DNA of 64,000 nt, taken from contig NC_060234.1 of assembly GCF_021155775.2 (NCBI RefSeq), positions 17,756,526-17,820,525 on the forward strand, read 5' to 3'. This document shows positions 58,990-64,000 of the stretch, piece after piece; the first letter of the stretch is position 1, and every line of letters starts with the position of its first letter. The stretch is from Neodiprion pinetum (Eukaryota > Arthropoda > Insecta > Hymenoptera > Diprionidae). The notes under the pieces were generated by a model that ran no database searches, was not told where the DNA came from, and saw only the letters and a list, made by a program, of their open reading frames with translations. A program made the position numbers and the translations under genes.

Positions 58990-59410
58990 CTGAACTGCGA
59001 GCAACAGAAACTTGCGTCTGAAGTGATAGGGGAAAACTGCTGCTGCTGCTTTTTACTGCTCATGCAATAGCACCCTAACAGTGCGTTTCCAAATTAGATC
59101 TCAGCGTTTTCAGCAATCTTTTATCTCTTTTCTGCCAAGTTCGCGACTAACTCTGCTCTTACGTATATATACATGATAAAAAAAGATGATGGGTGACGGC
59201 AGGTAGCAGTTTCCAAAAATTCCAGAAGTTAGTCCAGTTAGTCATTGGGATTCGTTGACAAAAATACAGTGGGTACTTTCCATTTACTAACACAAGTCGA
59301 CTTGTGTCGCCTAAAGTGCTTTCCATTTAATTTGTGTCGCCGCGTGTTAGCGACACAAGTCGACTCTTCTAAAAAGTATTTTGGACCAAAAAAATACTTT
59401 TATACGTCAG

Positions 59411-59730
59411 AGTGCTTTATATATTAAAGCGGTTAACTCTTTCAAGACTGAATGTATTTCATAGTTTTGTTACAGAGTGTATAGTATTTTAATACCAATA
59501 GTTTCATGCTTGTAGTTAATACTCATAGTTATGATCATATACTGTTATTGTATTCTTGATCAAAACAAGACTGTTATAAGTTAGAGTGCTTTATTGATTA
59601 AAACGGTCAACTCCTTCAAGACTTTAAATATATTTTATGGTTTTGTTATCGACTTATAGTATTTTAATATCTATAGTTTCATACTTGTACTTAATACTTA
59701 TAGTTTTATCAATCCAGTTTTTATGTACTT
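59411..59730 (+). repeat. Tandem duplication, unit about 175 bp
   Basis: GAGTGCTTTATATATTAAAG to ACTTATAG-type sequence appears twice (about 59411-59560 and 59586-59705), sharing the ordered words TTCAAGACT, TTTTGTTA, TAGTATTTTAATA and TAGTTTCAT, with about 80% identity by eye. Confidence 0.7.
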
Positions 59731-60063
59731 AAACCCTAAGATGATATTATTGTTTCTGCCCAACAACAGAAGAAAAAAAAACTTTTGATACAAAATCTAC
59801 TCAATTCATACCCATACTATAACTTACAGATATGCAGCATCATATCTTTAGCATATACATTTAAAATTATACATCTATTGCTTAAATTTATATAATATAC
59901 AATTTCATGAAGATGAAATGGAGTTCATATGATAATTTTGGAAAAATAAGTTCCGTCAAATATTTAGCGGAAAAAATTTTGAATTATACATCTATTGTTT
60001 ACATTTATATATTAGTAAATCAAGTCATCGGAATATCGTTGGATTCGAACTCTCAATTTCCTA

Positions 60064-61264
60064 TTACAGATTTTCTGGAAACATATTGTTGAACAAGTAT
60101 CCCCGAAGATTTCTTGGGTCTCTTTGTGGAACACCCCAGTCCTCATTTACATCTTCATTATCTGATATGTCATTCCATTGTTGATCAAGTTCGTCATTGA
60201 AGAAACCTTCCCCATTATCTCCGTTAATAAAACAAATATTGTGCAATACGCAACATGCGACAACAATGCGTATCATAAATTGAATATCTCGAAGTGGCAT
60301 CATTTGCAATAAACGAAAACGGCCCTTGTGAATGCCGAAGGCTCGTTCGACTACTACACGTGTTTGAGAAATTTTCGTGTTGAACTCATCTTCTTGAACT
60401 GTTAAATTTCCGTTGTCCCGAAAAGGACAAACCAGCCACGTTTGTGCTACACCATTATATCCTTTATCGCCTAATAAAAAGCTATTGTTAGAAAAAATTC
60501 TTTCGCGATTCTGTTCGGCTGCTACAAATAGATCGGATCTTCTTCATTCTGGCATCGTGAAAAGAGCAGGTCCCCGCAATATACATTCGTGAATTTTAGA
60601 TCACAGTGAACCACAGCTTGCAGTAGAATAGAATAATGTTGTCTCCTGTTGAAATATACCCAACCATTTCCTTCTGGCTTATTAATATGAATATGAGAAT
60701 CATCTATTGCGCCAATACAACCACGAATACCTGCTACATTTTCAAATCTCTCAGATATTCTCACAAGGTTATTTCCATGAGCCAATTAATGACTTCGCAC
60801 TATGCGAAATACAGATGAAAATGAAATATCAAAGGGATTTGACAGTAACCTATGTGACTCTTTGTTGCCGAGAAACCAAAGTGTCATTAATAAACACAAT
60901 TCAGCAGGTTTCTTTTCCTTTCCAAAGGTATGGAATGAATCCACTATTTCTTCTAAACTTTCTGCAAATATATTGACGTATATGTATTAGCTTTATCCTT
61001 TGAAAATATCAGTATACAACTACCATGGTGAAATATGTGTACATAATTACCTAATAATATGTTAACAATTGGTTGCTCCAATCTGGAATCTTCCTTAAAC
61101 TCCTCGTTGCTTTTAGCATGAACTGTTTCGAGAAAATTTTGCACACACTGTCGTTCACGTCCATCATCGCTTGAAGAATCTGAACTGCTGCTGCTGCTAT
61201 TATTGCTGCCGCTACTACTACTACTGGATTCACTCATCAGGATAGCTAATAGAGCCTCTTCCAT
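60064..61264 (-). pseudogene. HARBI1-like transposase, inactivated
   Basis: The first exon (61264 to about 61053) starts MEEALLAILMSE followed by a poly-serine tract. After an intron, from about 60961, the frame reads ESLEEIVDSFHTF then PAELCLLMTLWFLGNKESHR, a helix-turn-helix, and hits an in-frame TAA (60786-60788, RSH then LAHGNN). The DDE domain follows with GAIDDSHIHINKP, a frameshift near HDARM at about 60555, LLGDKGYNGVAQTWLVCPFR in a shifted frame, VVVERAFGIHKGRFRLLQ and VACCVLHNICF, ending MFPENL at 60064. All catalytic positions can be found, but at least one stop and one or more frameshifts make it non-functional as read. Confidence 0.8.
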
Positions 61265-61744
61265 CTAATAAAAATCAGTAATATTTAATTTTGAAATAAC
61301 ATACAATTATAAATTGCAAAAACATATTTTAGCTCTTAAGAAATGAACATGATTAATATGAATACGTTATTCTATGGATTCATTCATATTATAATTATTT
61401 ATGTAGTATATATCATGTTTGCTTCATTTAATTATAATACACAGAACTTTAAATATATAATCAATCTTACTTTTACATTTTTATTTACTCACCGCAAAGC
61501 TTAAATTTGTTGAAACCACGCTTTTCACATTCTAACCTTACTGTGTCGTGCGCATCAACTCTCGCGCGAATGTGTGATGTTCCATTTATTCGTTTTCGAG
61601 AGTCGACACGAGTTGACACGAGTCGACACAAAAGTCATGAAAATGGAAAGCACCCAGTTAGACGCACTGTGCAGTCAGTAGTTTTGGGTCGCCAAAAATT
61701 GATTAAGCATTAAAATGCACTGGACGACACAGTATAATCGTTCG

Positions 61745-62871
61745 TTTCAAATAACGGGGATTGAGTCCTAATATAAAATTATTAATTATGACCACTTACC
61801 TTTTGGAATGTAGATCTCCGCTGGGTGTTGCTCTGTTTCCATGATGACGTGGAGGAAACAAGGTTTTGAGAGCAAATCATTTAATCTACAATTACTGAAA
61901 ATATATTATAAAGTGTTTATTCTGTTAATAAACCGTTTACAAATATTATATATTGGATAATTACTTAAAAGTTGGGATGGAGAGATTGACAGTTGTTCGG
62001 CCAGAACTAATGTTCGAAACAAAATGAATTGTTTTAAGTTCGTGACAAAGAATATTTCATCAGAATTTCTACGACGGCTTTTGAACTCGTAGCGTTATAT
62101 GCAAATGACAAAGTACCAAAAGACCAGGTAAGGTCAAGAGTCTACAGGTGGGACCTGAGGCACGATCCAAAAGTAACGTTATATGAAATGGGAGTTTTTA
62201 AAACATAGTAACAGAATTTTAAATGCAGGCGAGCAAAAGAATTATGCCACAGGACTGAACGGTGAACAAGTTAGCAAGACTGGGGGCACGAGTCGAGAGA
62301 GCGCTTTGACACGTGGTGATATTATTTATAGGAAACGGTAGTGGCTCCGTATAGTTGGCAGGCAAATAAAACTATCTTGATTTTTTATCAATGCAGTCAT
62401 TTGGGAATTGTTTGGACAAGTTTAGGAATGTAGTTTTATAGTTTAGGAAATGATACTGTATTCGTTATTAATAAAAATCTATCGAGCATGTAGTTAGCAG
62501 GTATAATTGAAACAAAAAAAAAATGTTGTCCACATTTAAGTCGAAATCGTTTGGGAAACACGCCTGTGATAAACTCAACGTTTTGAAAATTTTATTGTAT
62601 TACATAATATAAAAACATTAATTTACCATCAGATAATTCACGAGAAATACACGCGTTATCGAATGCGTGTGCATTTTCATACTCTATCGACTGTACTCAC
62701 TGTACCGATTGAATTATGGAACCTTATTTCCAATTCCGGTTATTTCTATTACGTCCAACCATTTTGGAGGATTGGAGCTGATTGAAGCTTTAGGAAATGA
62801 TATTGTTGCACATACAGTAAAGTGAAATGTCAAATAAAATTATTTTCATCCGTTTATTACCTGTAAACAGG
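61745..62871. other. No gene seen
   Basis: AT-rich sequence with no motif, splice structure or repeat end that I can support. Confidence 0.4.
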
Positions 62872-62873
62872 TA

Positions 62874-63771
62874 GGGTAGACCGAGGCGAATCGGATCAAT
62901 TTTTTTTAGGAATATGAAAATCATACTAAAGTGAAATATATGTAACTTTTATTGACACAATGGTAATCGGTACAATTCAGCTACGCAATAAACATTTTAA
63001 AACTTAAATTGTCGATAAATTCTCCAAAATATAAACCAAAAACTTAAAAGACAGAAATGTCCGAATCGCCCCAATTCTCGGGGCGAATGGGATCATAAAT
63101 AACATTTAATTAAATTAAATGTTTTTAACACTATAAGCTTTGGAATCATTAATAAAACTTAAATATAATAATTAATGCGATCAATATTAATTACAAGCAC
63201 ATAAATCACATTTTTTGTCAGTCTTAAGTTTTTTCTTAGCATCATTGTTTTTCTTTTGTAGGTGCGAACCATCTACAATGAAATAAAAATGCATCATTAA
63301 CCTCAATATGAAATAAATCATTTTAAAAAAGCGATCCAATTCGCCCCCGATGACGCGATCCAAATAATCCCATATTAAAGACTTATGAAATAAATATTTT
63401 ACACATTAACCTATAATATTTTGTTTAAAAACTGAAATGTTTTGTAAAATAGACCTCTACCCAATCAAGATAAGCCATATAATTCAAAGTTTTAACACAA
63501 ACCCTTAGAATAAAGCAAAGAAATCGTAAGTACGTACCTTAGATGAGCGCCAAAATTGTGACGCATACAAACACCCGGACTCACTCTCGAGAAGCGCTGA
63601 CACTGATGGACTAGTCGAAACCAAATACTACCGATTGCGGGAGGTGCGGGGCGAGAGGGGGTCGTAAGACGCCAGTCGTTTGTTTTCTGTGTCTATGCGT
63701 TGTTCAAAATATTAACGGATTTCTTATTTTGATCCGATTCACCCATTGATCCGATTCGCCTCGGTCTACCC
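62874..63771. mobile_element. TA-flanked element, 898 bp, with 29-bp perfect TIRs
   Basis: GGGTAGACCGAGGCGAATCG on the left, continuing GATCAAT, is mirrored at the right end; TA flanks both sides (62872-62873, 63772-63773). Variants of GGGCGAATNGGATC recur inside in both orientations (about 63077-63094, 63333-63364 and 63728-63760). No transposase frame. The TA flank suggests a Tc1/mariner-like group, but the GGGT start is unusual for it. Confidence 0.8.
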
Positions 63772-64000
63772 TATCGGATTATTCACGTCTTCATTCGTCC
63801 AACAGATATGTTAAAACGAATTCGACCATAGCTCGCCTTGCGAAAACCTCGTTTTTTGTTCTTTCTGATTTATTCGAAAACTGTGCAGAAGAAATTTGTC
63901 AAAATAATAGAGCAACAAGAAGTAATTAAGGAGAAATTTAGAGCTCATCTTGTTCTGATGGAACGTTGAGTGAAGATGGAATAACGAAGGCAATGAACGA

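Larger units (their letters stand above)
58106..59075. mobile_element. PIF/Harbinger-type element, 970 bp, with two nested MITEs
   Basis: GGGTGCTTATTTCATGAGCA on the left and inverted GGGTGCTATTGCATGAGCAG on the right, continuing TAAAAAGCAGCAG; flanked by TAA on both sides (58103-58105, 59076-59078), the TWA duplication of PIF/Harbinger. It lies 226 bases upstream of the STUB1 start codon, so it may sit in or next to that promoter. No transposase frame. Confidence 0.85.
59271..61655 (-). mobile_element. PIF/Harbinger-type transposon, 2.4 kb
   Basis: Ends GGGTACTTTCCATTT and inverted GGGTGCTTTCCATTT, flanked by AGT on both sides (59268-59270, 61656-61658). Subterminal regions at both ends contain repeated GTGTCGAC/ACACAAGTCGAC words, likely transposase-binding sites. 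The transposase gene is on the minus strand. Near the left end a direct tandem duplication (59411-59730) is present. Confidence 0.8.

Overview
The window looks like AT-rich nuclear DNA of an arthropod, most likely an insect. It has spliced genes with GT..AG introns, insect-type protein sequences, tRNA-like repeat heads and a dense layer of DNA transposons. I cannot place it more precisely. Only three ordinary host genes are recognisable: the last exon of the mitochondrial DNA polymerase accessory subunit (POLG2, about 3.9-4.3 kb, plus strand), a complete three-exon UMP synthase (UMPS, 43.0-45.0 kb, plus strand), and a complete four-exon CHIP/STUB1 ubiquitin ligase (57.9-48.7 kb, minus strand) with a 6.8 kb intron full of repeats.

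The region from 5 to 18.3 kb is a transposon field. It holds a pogo-like MITE (5.1-5.5 kb), a pair of perfect 16-base inverted ends next to TTAA 6.7 kb apart (7.06-13.77 kb), an 845-base palindrome (7.4-8.2 kb), a 2 kb element with about 120-base terminal inverted repeats (TIRs) around an apparently intact double-THAP gene (13.9-15.9 kb), and a decayed THAP/DDE transposase of ISL2EU type (15.9-18.2 kb).

The main discovery is a 17.6 kb Mutator-like structure at 18268-35823. It has 357-base TIRs and a perfect 9-base target duplication. A second Mutator-like element, 14.0 kb at 18704-32728, is nested inside it with different TIRs and its own perfect 9-base duplication. The inner element carries a large decayed DDE gene whose last exon ends in a ubiquitin-specific-protease-like His box. 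It also carries captured pieces of host genes that keep their introns and intact reading frames: the 3' end of cullin-4 (plus strand) and the last two exons of mitochondrial intermediate peptidase (MIPEP, minus strand). Other unidentified coding-like exons are present. This is the layout of a Pack-MULE.

From 35.8 to 42.2 kb lie two PIF/Harbinger-type elements that share arms of about 955 bases. One encodes a deleted HARBI1-like transposase; the other is a palindrome built from two copies of the same arm. tRNA-like sequences sit at the inner edge of these arms and again inside the STUB1 intron. From 54 kb onward there are further palindromic elements, a three-level nest of MITEs just upstream of STUB1 (58.1-59.1 kb), a PIF/Harbinger element with a broken transposase gene (59.3-61.7 kb) and a 0.9 kb TA-flanked element (62.9-63.8 kb). 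No rRNA gene, CRISPR array or bacterial feature is present.
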